From a virus: 64,000 nucleotides of DNA. A program made the position numbers and the translations under genes. Shown piece by piece: positions 1 to 7,128 of the stretch. Positions within the stretch are counted from its first letter, which is position 1. Every line of letters starts with the position of its first letter. Under the pieces are notes generated by a model that saw only the letters and a list, made by a program, of their open reading frames with translations, was not told the origin of the DNA and ran no database searches. The DNA is taken from the IMG/VR virus record IMGVR_UViG_3300045976_000031, positions 1 through 64,000 of that record; one strand, written 5' to 3'.

Positions 1-399
1 GCTCGTCGGACCCCCGAGGCCCGGACGCCGGGAAGAGGGACCCATTGACCAGGGCAGGCAAGGCCCGGCCCGCCACGCCGCGCGACGGCCGGCAGGCTAC
101 CAGGGCATAGGACAGGCTTAAATCGTTCAATGGCGGGCCGATTTGACCCCTTGCCGGGCATGCGGACATGCTAGGGACATCCCGACATGCAGCCATGCGG
201 GCATGCAGCCATGCAGGGCAGGGCAGGGACCAGGGCAGGAAGGGGCAGGACAGGCCCGCCATGCGGCGACCAGGGCGCACCCGGTATGCAGGGCAGGCCG
301 CACCAGGGCGCACCCGCTACGGGCCTCTGTGCGGGCAGGCGTCCAGGCCGGCGGGCGCGGCGCTCGCGTATGCGTACACGTACACGAGGCGGCAGGCCA
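1..399. other. Non-coding, repeat-rich region
   Basis: No convincing gene. Rightward open frames here have no ribosome site and read through short repeats, so I do not call them. The stretch is dominated by CATGC words (about 158-215), five copies of ACCAGGGC (48, 99, 229, 269, 302) and GGCAGG-type runs. It lies downstream of the leftward block's terminator. It could be an origin or control region, but nothing here proves that. Confidence 0.6.
186..214. repeat. 13-bp direct repeat, iteron-like
   Basis: CATGCAGCCATGC occurs exactly at 186-198 and 202-214, inside a cluster of CATGC words. Two copies 16 bp apart resemble iterons, but no matching initiator protein can be assigned from the window. 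Confidence 0.6.
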
Positions 400-401
400 A
401 A

Positions 402-428
402 AGAAAAACCCGGCACGGCGGCCGGGTC
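402..428 (-). terminator. Intrinsic terminator of the left leftward block
   Basis: On the minus strand a CCCGGC/GCCGGG stem (409-414 with 421-426, six-base loop) is followed by TTTTTCT. It starts about 27 bp beyond the stop codon of the last leftward gene, the normal place for a factor-independent terminator. Confidence 0.85.
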
Positions 429-454
429 ATGAGGTGAAGCGGGGAAGGGTCGAT

Positions 455-676
455 CTAGTATCGCTTTTTGAAGCGGGCCTGTTGCTCTTGGTATGCGTGG
501 AACTCGGCGCGCGCTTCCGCAGTGGGGCGCACTGCCCAAGCCACGATCCCGGCAATGATGCAGGTTGTCAGCGCTGCATCTTTGTCGCCGATCCCGCATT
601 GCACCAGGGCGACGCACCCGCCAACGAATGCGGCCAGCAGTTCAGCCACCATGCGCAGGACAGTACCGGCAATCAT
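455..676 (-). CDS. Small putative membrane protein
   Basis: 73 aa, family not recognised. Residues about 5-50 are largely hydrophobic (MVAELLAAFVGG, then CIIAGIVAWAV), suggesting two membrane-embedded segments. The C-terminus is short, charged and basic (ARFKKRY). Its ATG overlaps the stop of the upstream gene in an ATGA arrangement, indicating translational coupling. It is the last gene before the terminator. Confidence 0.6.
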   Translation of the reverse strand: MIAGTVLRMVAELLAAFVGGCVALVQCGIGDKDAALTTCIIAGIVAWAVRPTAEARAEFHAYQEQQARFKKRY

Positions 677-990
677 GCGTGCCCCCTACCGAACACGAAC
701 GCGCGGCGCGGCGCTGCTGCTGGCGCACTGGCCGGCGTGCTGCTGGTCGTGGTGATGCCGCGCGACAGGTAGACATAAAACGCGGCGGCCAGCGTGAGGC
801 GGCAGGAAATGCCCTTACGCCATGAAACGGCTTTTGCCATGTCTTCCAGGCGCGCGCGCTGGTCGCGGGTCAGTTCCTCATGCGACAGGCCGAAGCGCAC
901 GCCGTGCGCCGTGGTCAGGTGCGCGCGCATAGCGATGCGTCGCGGTTCGCCGGTAATCGTGCGGAAGTGTTTGAAGTCGGTTTTGCACAT
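673..990 (-). CDS. Hypothetical protein, 105 aa
   Basis: The frame is open further upstream, but I start it at the ATG at 990. GAAGGGAA lies just ahead of it, and the upstream part would overlap the preceding gene. The protein is rich in Arg and His in its first half and ends in an Ala/Pro/Arg stretch. No family is recognised. Four bases separate it from the upstream stop, and its own stop overlaps the next start, so it belongs to the leftward operon. Confidence 0.6.
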   Translation of the reverse strand: MCKTDFKHFRTITGEPRRIAMRAHLTTAHGVRFGLSHEELTRDQRARLEDMAKAVSWRKGISCRLTLAAAFYVYLSRGITTTSSTPASAPAAAPRRAFVFGRGHA

Positions 991-995
991 GGTCG

Positions 996-1733
996 TTAGT
1001 TCCCTTCGTTCGATTCCAGGCCGGCGCACGCGCGGGCCGATTCGGTCATGTTGTATTCGTCCAGGTCGAAAGAGCCGGCCAGCTTTGCCGCCGTCGTGAG
1101 TTCGTCGCCGATCTTGCCCAAGCCACGATCCCAAAAGCCTGCGCCGTGTCCGTTGCGGGTCAACCAAAAGTCATGACCAGCGCGCGCGGCCGGCGCGTGT
1201 TCGTCGCCCATCTTCGACAGGTAGACATCATAGGCCCGGCGCAGCAATGCCCGGTTCGTGTGCTGGAAGTCGCGGCAGTCCGAAACCATGCTGGCGCGCG
1301 TGTCGGCGTCCAGGTCGTCACGGTCGAAGTATTCATCCAATGCCGTGCCGTTGCTTGCGGTCGTGGACCACAGCGCCGCATCAATGTATGCGGTTGCGAA
1401 CGCGTCCAACTTGGCATGAGGTGCGTACACGTCGCACCCGGCGAAAGCGGAAACGCGGGCCGGCAGGTGCGAGCGGTCGAAGGCCCAATCCACCGCATGC
1501 GAGTGCGACACGAAAACGGTTTTGCCGATGTAGCCGTTACCGTAATAAACCGTCACATTGCCGCCGCCGTCCAGGATTGCGGGCGCGGCCTGCATGCCGC
1601 ATGCGGGCATGTTCGCCGGCAGTACGGCAATGCGACGCACGCCGCCATACGATCCAGCGCCGCGCAGGATTGCGCGCAGGTTGTGAGACTGTGCAACGGC
1701 TTTGCCGTCATTGTTGTAAATGGTCGAAGTCAT
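996..1733 (-). CDS. Conserved phage protein with GHDFWLTRNGHG motif
   Basis: 245 aa. The C-terminal third carries GHDFWLTRNGHGAGFWDRG (about residues 186-204) followed by a leucine/alanine helix. I recall this block from proteins of unknown function in diverse phages and plasmids. The N-terminal half has a Gly-rich segment (GGGNVTVYYGNGYIG) and no catalytic signature I can name. The start has AGGGGC at good spacing. I considered an ArdA-type antirestriction role and do not support it. Probably an early accessory protein. Confidence 0.75.
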   Translation of the reverse strand: MTSTIYNNDGKAVAQSHNLRAILRGAGSYGGVRRIAVLPANMPACGMQAAPAILDGGGNVTVYYGNGYIGKTVFVSHSHAVDWAFDRSHLPARVSAFAGCDVYAPHAKLDAFATAYIDAALWSTTASNGTALDEYFDRDDLDADTRASMVSDCRDFQHTNRALLRRAYDVYLSKMGDEHAPAARAGHDFWLTRNGHGAGFWDRGLGKIGDELTTAAKLAGSFDLDEYNMTESARACAGLESNEGN

Positions 1734-1744
1734 GATTGCCCCTA

Positions 1745-1761
1745 AATCGTTTATACCGTTT
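1745..1761. promoter_or_regulatory. Quasi-palindromic 17-bp intergenic motif, copy 1
   Basis: The sequence reads AATCGTTTATACCGTTT on the plus strand, the inverse orientation of copies 2 and 3. It overlaps the TAA of the upstream leftward gene and precedes the ribosome site of the next. The 14-base core CGTTTATACCGTTT is identical in four places in the window. Confidence 0.55.
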
Positions 1762-2449
1762 ATTCAATATCGCTGTATTCGTCGTCGCGGCGTGCGCGCA
1801 AGGTGCGCAGCGTATCGACGGCGGCGGCCAGTTCACGGCGTGCGCGTGCATGGTGGCGCATGGGGAAGAGTTCGCGCACGTCCGTTTCACGCTGCGCTAT
1901 TTCGTCGTCCAGGTCGTGCGCGGCCTGATAGCGTTCGCTGTACTCTTTCTCATCTTCGGCAATGCGGCGTGCTTCGTCGTCCGCTTCCTGCGCGGCCTCT
2001 TCGATGCTATCGAACACGCGGGCAAGGTACACGCGTTCGCCGTTTTCGCTGCTGTAGTAACCCGCCATCCAACGATCATGCGGCAGGCGCGCCACGATCC
2101 CGCAGACAGTCGCCGAGCAATCCGCATCCGCATACCATCCGCTATGCCGGATGTTCAGTTCGCGCACGTCGTGGATTTTCTCTTCGTTGCGGAAACGCGG
2201 GCCGGCGAACGTTGACCAGATCGGGCGGCGCTTTTCCGTGTTGCCGATGTATTCGACGTTGTACCCTTCGCACAAGTCGAGCGTGCGAGTGTTGAACCCG
2301 AATTCACGAGCCGCGCGCCAGTCCGCAAAGCGCTTGGACGGCGGCAAATTCACGTCGGGCGCATTGGAGTGCGCAGCGATGCCGCGCAAGATGGTCAGGC
2401 GGGCCAGCGCGCCGCCGCGTGCGTTCAGGTTCAGATAAGCGGAAGTCAT
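1760..2449 (-). CDS. Hypothetical protein with C-terminal coiled coil
   Basis: 229 aa. The N-terminal part (about 1-130) is a mixed domain with aromatic patches (YSSENGERVYLARVF follows near 140). From about residue 145 to the end it is highly charged, Glu/Asp/Arg-rich and heptad-like, predicting a long coiled coil. AGGAGC lies ahead of the ATG. Family not recognised. It sits in a run of leftward genes separated by the AAACGGTATAAACG motif, implying a shared origin or shared control. Confidence 0.65.
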   Translation of the reverse strand: MTSAYLNLNARGGALARLTILRGIAAHSNAPDVNLPPSKRFADWRAAREFGFNTRTLDLCEGYNVEYIGNTEKRRPIWSTFAGPRFRNEEKIHDVRELNIRHSGWYADADCSATVCGIVARLPHDRWMAGYYSSENGERVYLARVFDSIEEAAQEADDEARRIAEDEKEYSERYQAAHDLDDEIAQRETDVRELFPMRHHARARRELAAAVDTLRTLRARRDDEYSDIE

Positions 2450-2479
2450 GTTTTTTGCTCCTATCGGTAGGATTGTTTT

Positions 2480-2496
2480 AAACGGTATAAACGGTT
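2480..2496. promoter_or_regulatory. Quasi-palindromic 17-bp intergenic motif, copy 2
   Basis: AAACGGTATAAACGGTT directly abuts the TAA of the gene ending at 2497. The following TAGGAGC ribosome site closely matches the one at copy 3. Confidence 0.55.
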
Positions 2497-3096
2497 TTAC
2501 AGATCGCGTTTGCGCTGCACTTCGGTATGGTCGTATTCAATGCCGCACGTCTCGCGGAAATAGATAGTCGGGTGCCCGTTGTCGTGCGCCGGGAACAGGT
2601 CAGGCCGTTGAGCGTGCATTGCGTCGCGCATCGCATACGACCATGCGTCACTGCCCCACGTCGTACCGGACACGCCCACCAGCTTTTTACCGCTCGACAC
2701 TTCGACCAGTTCGCCGACGAATTCGCCGCCGTTCTTCCCGTACCATGTGCGCGCCGTGATGCGGTATTTAGGCCCGAGTGATGCAGCGTAAGCGGCGGCC
2801 ACTTCGCGCGGCACTTCGACGAACGCATACGAACCATCGGGCAAAGCGCCGCCAATCATCGGCCCGTAATAGTCGCGGTTGTCCCATCCGAATTTCTTTG
2901 CCAGCGCAGCAGCGGCGGCGGCGTGCCGTTCTTCCGGCGTGCTGCCGGCTTCGTCATAGCCGATGGTGACGCTACCGGCTTGCGCCGTGGCTTTGATGCG
3001 AGCGCCGCGCGAATTCGTCGCCGGGAAAACTTGGGTGCGGATCGCTTGACGCATGAATTTCTGTTCGATGGCTTGCGGCGCTTTTGCTTTGGTCAT
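2497..3096 (-). CDS. Hypothetical protein, 199 aa
   Basis: The family is not recognised. The N-terminal 40 residues are basic and rich in Ala/Thr. The middle (about 80-135) has alternating hydrophobic and aromatic residues suggestive of a compact alpha/beta domain. The C-terminus is Arg/Lys-rich and ends RKRDL. TAGGAGC precedes the ATG. It lies between two copies of the AAACGGTATAAACG motif. Confidence 0.6.
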   Translation of the reverse strand: MTKAKAPQAIEQKFMRQAIRTQVFPATNSRGARIKATAQAGSVTIGYDEAGSTPEERHAAAAAALAKKFGWDNRDYYGPMIGGALPDGSYAFVEVPREVAAAYAASLGPKYRITARTWYGKNGGEFVGELVEVSSGKKLVGVSGTTWGSDAWSYAMRDAMHAQRPDLFPAHDNGHPTIYFRETCGIEYDHTEVQRKRDL

Positions 3097-3128
3097 GGTG
3101 ATTTGCTCCTATTCATGAGGATTGTTTT

Positions 3129-3145
3129 AAACGGTATAAACGATT
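3129..3145. promoter_or_regulatory. Quasi-palindromic 17-bp intergenic motif, copy 3
   Basis: AAACGGTATAAACGATT overlaps the TAA of the gene ending at 3144 and is followed leftward by a TAGGAGC ribosome site, the same arrangement as copy 2. Confidence 0.55.
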
Positions 3146-3707
3146 AGCGGGCGGCCGGCATGAGTGCGATGCAGGCCGGGCAGGTAACGGCGGCGGCATC
3201 CTTCGTGCACTTCGCATGAAACGAACCATTGCCGCAAATCGGCGTGGTGCGGTCGTCCAGGATCGACGGATGCACGCCACGGCGGCGCGCCAGTTCGTCA
3301 CGCGTCAGGCCGTAATGCGTCGCACCTTCGACCGGCGCGCCGTACAGGCGGTAATGCGAACTGCCGTTGTACGTTTTGAGATGTTCGGCCGGCGTGGTGT
3401 ATGCGAACTTTTCGCCGCCAACTGCCCACGATGGCGCGCCGGCCGTGATGTATGCGCGGGCCTGTTCTTCCGTGACGCCGGTTTGCTCTTTTGCGATGCC
3501 CCAGCCCGTACCGATGCGGCGGCCACCTTCGGAAGTCAGCGCGCGATAGTTGCCGCTGAAGTCAACAGAGAAATTCCAGTGTCCACCGAACGAAACAACC
3601 CGGTTGCCGTCCGTGTAGAAACCATAGTCACCACTGCCGGCGATGTAGACCTGATAGCCGTACGAATGCAGGGCGGCGGCGAGTTCTGCGATTAACTGTT
3701 TTTTCAT
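3144..3707 (-). CDS. Hypothetical protein with C-terminal Cys pairs
   Basis: 187 aa, not recognised. The N-terminus is helical (KKQLIAELAAALHSYGYQV) and a glycine/aromatic-rich beta-like middle follows (about 22-65). Near the C-terminus C-(9)-C and C-P-A-C (about 157-178) could bind a metal. It lies 13 bp downstream of a 36-residue membrane peptide gene in the same operon. Confidence 0.6.
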   Translation of the reverse strand: MKKQLIAELAAALHSYGYQVYIAGSGDYGFYTDGNRVVSFGGHWNFSVDFSGNYRALTSEGGRRIGTGWGIAKEQTGVTEEQARAYITAGAPSWAVGGEKFAYTTPAEHLKTYNGSSHYRLYGAPVEGATHYGLTRDELARRRGVHPSILDDRTTPICGNGSFHAKCTKDAAAVTCPACIALMPAAR

Positions 3708-3720
3708 GATGATTCGATCC

Positions 3721-3831
3721 TTAGAAAGATTGGATGAGGTTGACCAGGGCGACGCCGGCCACAGTCAGCGCCGCACCGATGAACGGCACGGCGAGAACGT
3801 CAGCGATACGGAAAATAACGGCGTCAGACAT
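3721..3831 (-). CDS. Tiny single-pass membrane peptide, 36 aa
   Basis: Short open frame starting ATGTCTGACGCC at 3831 and ending TAA at 3721. AAGGGG lies just upstream. After a polar start the peptide is almost wholly hydrophobic (FRIADVLAVPFIGAALTVAG, then VALVNLIQSF), consistent with one or two short membrane helices. It is the first gene after the promoter at 3878-3907. Function unknown; small phage membrane peptides can act on host envelope or division proteins, but nothing specific supports that. Confidence 0.6.
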   Translation of the reverse strand: MSDAVIFRIADVLAVPFIGAALTVAGVALVNLIQSF

Positions 3832-3877
3832 GGCAACCCCTTGTCACTGCCGCGCACCATTGCGCGACAGAGATTGC

Positions 3878-3907
3878 ATTTTAAGTGACAAGGTTTTTCC
3901 CTGTCAA
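3878..3907 (-). promoter_or_regulatory. Leftward promoter with palindromic operator, P1
   Basis: The minus strand carries TTGACA (3907-3902), an 18-bp spacer and TAAAAT (3883-3878). The -35 box opens an interrupted inverted repeat TGACAGGG-AAAAA-CCTTGTCA occupying the spacer. A further half-site CCTTGTCA at 3839-3846 lies in the leader and overlaps the ribosome site of the 36-aa peptide gene. It drives 3831 to 455. Confidence 0.8.
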
Positions 3908-3929
3908 CTCGTTTGCATGAGGTTGTGTC

Positions 3930-4271
3930 TCAACCGATCCAGAACGCGCGGCGCGGCTGTCCGTATTCTTCGCGTTCCATCGTGCCCGACTTCCAGCGCG
4001 TGCGCCGTTCGCCGACGTGTTCAACGATGCGCAGCACGCACCCGCGCGCCGCCAGCGATGCCCGGAACGCGTCAGTAACGAACCGTTCAGCGCCGCCGCG
4101 CGAGACTTGGACAGGCCCGGAAAACCCGCCCGGTATGTACTGTTCGCCGCCAGCTAACGGCGCATCCATGCGGACATGCAGATAGAACGAAGAGTTAGCC
4201 GGCGCGCGACGGATCAGCGCCGCCGCCTCTTCCGCGTTCTTCGTCTCGTGTTCGATGCGCTGGCCGCTCAT
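3930..4271 (-). CDS. Hypothetical protein, 113 aa
   Basis: I start at the ATG at 4271, which overlaps the TGA of the upstream gene (ATGA). The longer upstream frame lies inside that gene. The protein has an acidic helical start (KNAEEAAALIRRA), a glycine-containing middle and a basic aromatic tail ending AFWIG. Family not recognised. Coupled to the zinc-ribbon protein, so probably made with it from promoter P2. Confidence 0.6.
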   Translation of the reverse strand: MSGQRIEHETKNAEEAAALIRRAPANSSFYLHVRMDAPLAGGEQYIPGGFSGPVQVSRGGAERFVTDAFRASLAARGCVLRIVEHVGERRTRWKSGTMEREEYGQPRRAFWIG

Positions 4272-5629
4272 GCTTGCACCTCTTCGGCGTCGCACGGCTC
4301 GACATTCAGCGCACCGCACGCGGGGCAGTCGTCGCGGGCCGCTTCGGAATATGCGCCGGTCCATTCATGCTCACACATCGGACATTGGTACACGCTGCGC
4401 ACCTCTGGCGCGTTCTGGCGGCAGTCGTCGCACATGGTTTGCCCTGCATGCAGGCAAGCGCCGCAACCGGGGCAGGGATCGCCGATAACGCACGATGCGC
4501 ACAAAGCCGGGTCAACGTGCACCACGTCGGGCGGCGGCGGCAATGCTTCGACGTGTTCAACCTCTTCCAGCACGACGGCCGGAACGGTCGACAGGCGACG
4601 GGCGCGCAGCGATGCGGCCACGCGTTCCAGCACGGACGCGTTAGGCTCTTGCGGCAGTTCCAGCACAGAGGCGACATGCAGCGGCGCGGCCGGCTTCGAC
4701 AGGTCCACGCGCGGCGCGACCAGGGCGGCGGCATTGTCGGCGCGTTCCTGTTCGGCGACCAGGGCGCGCGCGTTCGCTTCGTCGCGCAGGTTTTGCAGGA
4801 ACCCGGACCAGTGCAGGAACAGGCGCGTTTCGCTGGTCTGCTGAACCGCCAGCGTATGCGAACGCGGGCCGCACCACATGACGTAACGCGCGCCGGCCGC
4901 CGTGCCGTCACCCGTAACAGTCAGGGCCGCGCCGATCTCTGCGCCCGGCAACATTGCGACCAGGGCGGCCACGTTTGCGCGGGCAATGTTCGCGAGATCG
5001 CGAGCGGCAAAGCGCACGCCGTCCGATTCCGTGATGCTTTCGCCGGCTAAGATGTCGTCACACTCTTCCGGGCACGGAATGCGCCGGTTGTTCAGTTGCG
5101 CCGGCAGGGACATAACGAAACGGCCGTCCACGCTGTAACCGATGTGCTTACCCTTGCCGTACGATGCGACGGCGCGCACGCCGGCAAACTGCGCTTTGTG
5201 GTCCGCATACGTGCCGCTAACCTCTTCGGCATCCATGCGCATTTGATAGATTGCATCTTCCATTGCGTGCACCTGTTTGTCGTAGCTGGTAGGGTCCAGG
5301 GCGACCCATTCATAGAATTCCGCTTTGGTGAAGTCGCGACCCTCACGGCCGATCATGTCCAGCATTTCGGCATGCTTCGCGCGCTGGAAAACCTTGTGCA
5401 TCTGGTCCGGTGTGATGGTCATTGCGGCCACTTCGGTGCAATGCCAATAGAACGCGTCCGCTTCAATGTCGGCGACTTCGGACGGCGTGTACACGCTATC
5501 GAACATGCCGGCGACATGGTGACGTGCGGCCAGAATCCAGACACGGCGCGAGCGGTTGTAAGTGAAGGTCAGGCCGTGGTCCGCTGCGATTTTCTTAGCC
5601 GTGTCCGTGTTGTTCAAAGTGCGTTTCAT
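4268..5629 (-). CDS. Large hypothetical protein with C-terminal zinc ribbons
   Basis: 453 aa, starting at the ATG at 5629 behind AAGGGG. The N-terminal 290 residues form unrecognised alpha/beta domains, followed by a Pro/Ala linker (about 295-370). The C-terminal about 80 residues hold four or more Cys pairs: CASC, CPGCGAC, CDDC, then CPMC and CPAC, typical of two consecutive zinc ribbons. This suggests nucleic-acid or protein binding. It is the first gene after promoter P2. The size and position suggest an early takeover or DNA-metabolism role (inference). Confidence 0.65.
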   Translation of the reverse strand: MKRTLNNTDTAKKIAADHGLTFTYNRSRRVWILAARHHVAGMFDSVYTPSEVADIEADAFYWHCTEVAAMTITPDQMHKVFQRAKHAEMLDMIGREGRDFTKAEFYEWVALDPTSYDKQVHAMEDAIYQMRMDAEEVSGTYADHKAQFAGVRAVASYGKGKHIGYSVDGRFVMSLPAQLNNRRIPCPEECDDILAGESITESDGVRFAARDLANIARANVAALVAMLPGAEIGAALTVTGDGTAAGARYVMWCGPRSHTLAVQQTSETRLFLHWSGFLQNLRDEANARALVAEQERADNAAALVAPRVDLSKPAAPLHVASVLELPQEPNASVLERVAASLRARRLSTVPAVVLEEVEHVEALPPPPDVVHVDPALCASCVIGDPCPGCGACLHAGQTMCDDCRQNAPEVRSVYQCPMCEHEWTGAYSEAARDDCPACGALNVEPCDAEEVQA

Positions 5630-5685
5630 GTGTTGCCCCTTTTCGGTTGTTTGATTGCCGGGCGCAATTTGCCCGACTGACTGCA

Positions 5686-5714
5686 ATTCTAATGACAAGG
5701 TTTTTCCCTGTCAA
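5686..5714 (-). promoter_or_regulatory. Leftward promoter with palindromic operator, P2
   Basis: The minus strand carries TTGACA (5714-5709), a 17-bp spacer and TAGAAT (5691-5686). The spacer holds the same interrupted palindrome as P1. The transcript leader contains a small hairpin (CGGGC/GCCCG, about 5659-5675). A degenerate half-site with the same flank (CCTTGTCA then CGTTTGCA) lies at 5752-5769. It drives 5629 to 3930. Confidence 0.85.
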
Positions 5715-5773
5715 ACGGTTTGCATCATGCCGGGCTAACGACACGTTGCGCCCTTGTCACATCGTTTGCAGGT

Positions 5774-5866
5774 GCGCCGACTTCCCGACAGGGTGCGACC
5801 GTGCCGCGCCGCTTACCAGGGCGACCAGGGCGCGCCGACTTCCCGACAGGGTGCGACCGTGCCGCG
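5774..5866. repeat. 35-bp exact direct repeat, 58-bp period
   Basis: The block beginning GCGCCGACTTCCCGACAGGG and ending GTGCCGCG is identical at 5774-5808 and 5832-5866. Each copy is followed by an ACCAGGGCGACCAGGGC segment. Each also contains CCCGACAGGG, reminiscent of the TTGACAGGG arm of the operators. Confidence 0.85.
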
Positions 5867-6141
5867 ACGCCGGCAGGCGGTCCACCAGGGCGACCAGGGC
5901 CACGCCGGCAGGCCGGCCACCGGCAAACCGAACGCGCCGCCGCTATTCCGCACCATGCACCGAATAAATGCCCCGTCGATCGGCAACCAGGTCTAAATTT
6001 TCCACGGTCCACCAGGAAGGCCCGCCAAATTTCCTGCGTTTTCGGGAAAATCCGTCGACCGGGCCAGCGCCAGCGCCCAAAAGGTCGCACCCATTTCATC
6101 GGAACGCGACGCGACGCAGGCCAGGATTAGCACTCGTCCCG

Positions 6142-6231
6142 CCTTACTTGAAAGGTCCATCCGGTTCCAAAATTTTGATTTCGTTTTTCCGATTTTGCCC
6201 TGGCGCTTACTTGGGAAGTCCAGCCGGTTCC
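6142..6231. repeat. 27-bp imperfect direct repeat upstream of promoter P3
   Basis: The 27-base segments at 6142-6168 and 6205-6231 (CTTACTTG, a variable RRARGTCCA stretch, CCGGTTCC) match at 22 of 27 positions. They are spaced 63 bp, six helical turns, and end 31 bp before the -35 box. Possible activator or repressor sites. Confidence 0.6.
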
Positions 6232-6262
6232 GGTGCGCGGCGGCGCGTTACGCATTTTGTTG

Positions 6263-6292
6263 TTGACAGGGTTTTACCTTGTCATCCATAAT
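6263..6292 (+). promoter_or_regulatory. Rightward promoter with palindromic operator, P3
   Basis: TTGACA (6263-6268), an 18-bp spacer and CATAAT (6287-6292). The spacer carries GGG-TTTTA-CCTTGTCA, the same interrupted palindrome as P1, P2 and P4. It drives the small-gene block beginning at 6326. Confidence 0.8.
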
Positions 6293-6325
6293 CGGCCGGA
6301 CTCTTCAATGAATAGGACCACGACC

Positions 6326-6556
6326 ATGAACGACAAGCGCCGCAAAGAGATCAAGTCGATCCGGGATAAACTCGGTGAACTGCTGTCCCGCCTTGAAACC
6401 CTGCGGGACGACGAACAGGCCGCGTTCGATGCGATTCCTGAGAACCTGGCAGGCTCGCAGCGGTACGAGGCAGCAGAGGAAGCGACGACCAACCTGGACG
6501 ACGCATGCGACAACCTGGAAACCGTGCTCGAACACCTGGACGAAGCGGTCAAGTAA
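6326..6556 (+). CDS. Small helical/coiled-coil phage protein
   Basis: 76 aa starting at the ATG at 6326 behind AGGA. Earlier in-frame starts lie inside the promoter. The protein is almost entirely charged and helical (KEIKSIRDKLGELLSRLETL), with an acidic second half containing NLAGSQRYEAAEEA. I recall proteins of this layout as common small phage genes of unknown role. First gene of the rightward block. Confidence 0.7.
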   Translation: MNDKRRKEIKSIRDKLGELLSRLETLRDDEQAAFDAIPENLAGSQRYEAAEEATTNLDDACDNLETVLEHLDEAVK

Positions 6557-6577
6557 ATCACTCAACAAGGAAATACC

Positions 6578-6931
6578 ATGTCAAAGAATCAGCAGTCAGT
6601 TTTGCAGGCCGCACTCGTCGGCTCGATGGCACCGGAAGGCGATGTCGCGGTTCCCGCGCGTGCGCGCTCGGCCAGCTTCGCGTCGATGGTGGCGGACCTG
6701 AACGTCGGCGACCAGCCGGCCGCGCGTGTCCAGCAGATCGACCCGTCCACGCCCATCGGCGACGCCATCGCCAGCGTGTCGGAGATGTCGGAGAAGCTGC
6801 GCAACAGCGTGCAGTCGTCGGTGTCCCAGGCGAAGCGCCGCCTGCCCGGTAGCGACTACAGCATCGAGATCACCGACATCAAAACCAAGTCCGGCATGTA
6901 CCTGCTGGCGCTCGTCCACCGCACCGCATAA
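6578..6931 (+). CDS. Hypothetical protein, 117 aa
   Basis: The start is supported by CAAGGAAAT eight bases ahead of the ATG. The N-terminal 45 residues are low-complexity (Ala/Val/Arg) and probably flexible. The C-terminal 60 form a predicted helix plus short beta strands (YSIEITDIKTKSGMYLLALV). Family not recognised. Confidence 0.65.
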   Translation: MSKNQQSVLQAALVGSMAPEGDVAVPARARSASFASMVADLNVGDQPAARVQQIDPSTPIGDAIASVSEMSEKLRNSVQSSVSQAKRRLPGSDYSIEITDIKTKSGMYLLALVHRTA

Positions 6932-6941
6932 GGGGAACATC

Positions 6942-7118
6942 ATGCGTATCCGCCGCATCACCGTCATCGTAGTGACCATGCTCGTCACGTTGGCCCTCTT
7001 TCTGGCGTTCGACGCCTGGTGGCGTGCCGGCGAAACGAACTACTGGAAAATGATCTACCTGATCGTCGGCTGCACGCTGCGCAAAATCTTCGGCGGTCCC
7101 ATCTGTCTTTTCATCTAG
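6942..7118 (+). CDS. Small membrane protein, 58 aa
   Basis: AAGGGGAAC precedes the ATG. A strong transmembrane helix follows a basic start (ITVIVVTMLVTLALFLAF), and a second hydrophobic stretch (MIYLIVGCTL) precedes a short tail ending CLFI. The basic N-terminus suggests an N-in orientation. Function unknown. Confidence 0.6.
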   Translation: MRIRRITVIVVTMLVTLALFLAFDAWWRAGETNYWKMIYLIVGCTLRKIFGGPICLFI

Positions 7119-7128
7119 GAGAATCAAC

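Larger units (their letters stand above)
5715..6262. other. Divergent intergenic control region
   Basis: About 550 bp without a supportable gene between leftward promoter P2 and rightward promoter P3. It contains a 35-bp exact tandem repeat, a 27-bp imperfect repeat, four ACCAGGGC copies and an AT-richer section (about 5990-6200) unlike its surroundings. Open frames through it have no ribosome site. It could be a regulatory hub or a replication origin (inference). Confidence 0.6.

Noticed and set aside
186-214. CRISPR array
   Set aside because: Only two copies of a 13-bp repeat with a 3-bp gap; no spacers of uniform length or cas genes.
143-772. Rightward open frames through the repeat region
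   Set aside because: They consist of repeated CATGC/GGCAGG words, lack ribosome sites and oppose better leftward genes.
996-1733. ArdA-type antirestriction protein
   Set aside because: Only small size and position suggested it; the conserved GHDFW motif belongs to another uncharacterised family.
5725-6099. 124-aa leftward frame in the divergent region
   Set aside because: Runs through repeats and half-sites, is Arg/Gly/Pro-rich and has no ribosome site.
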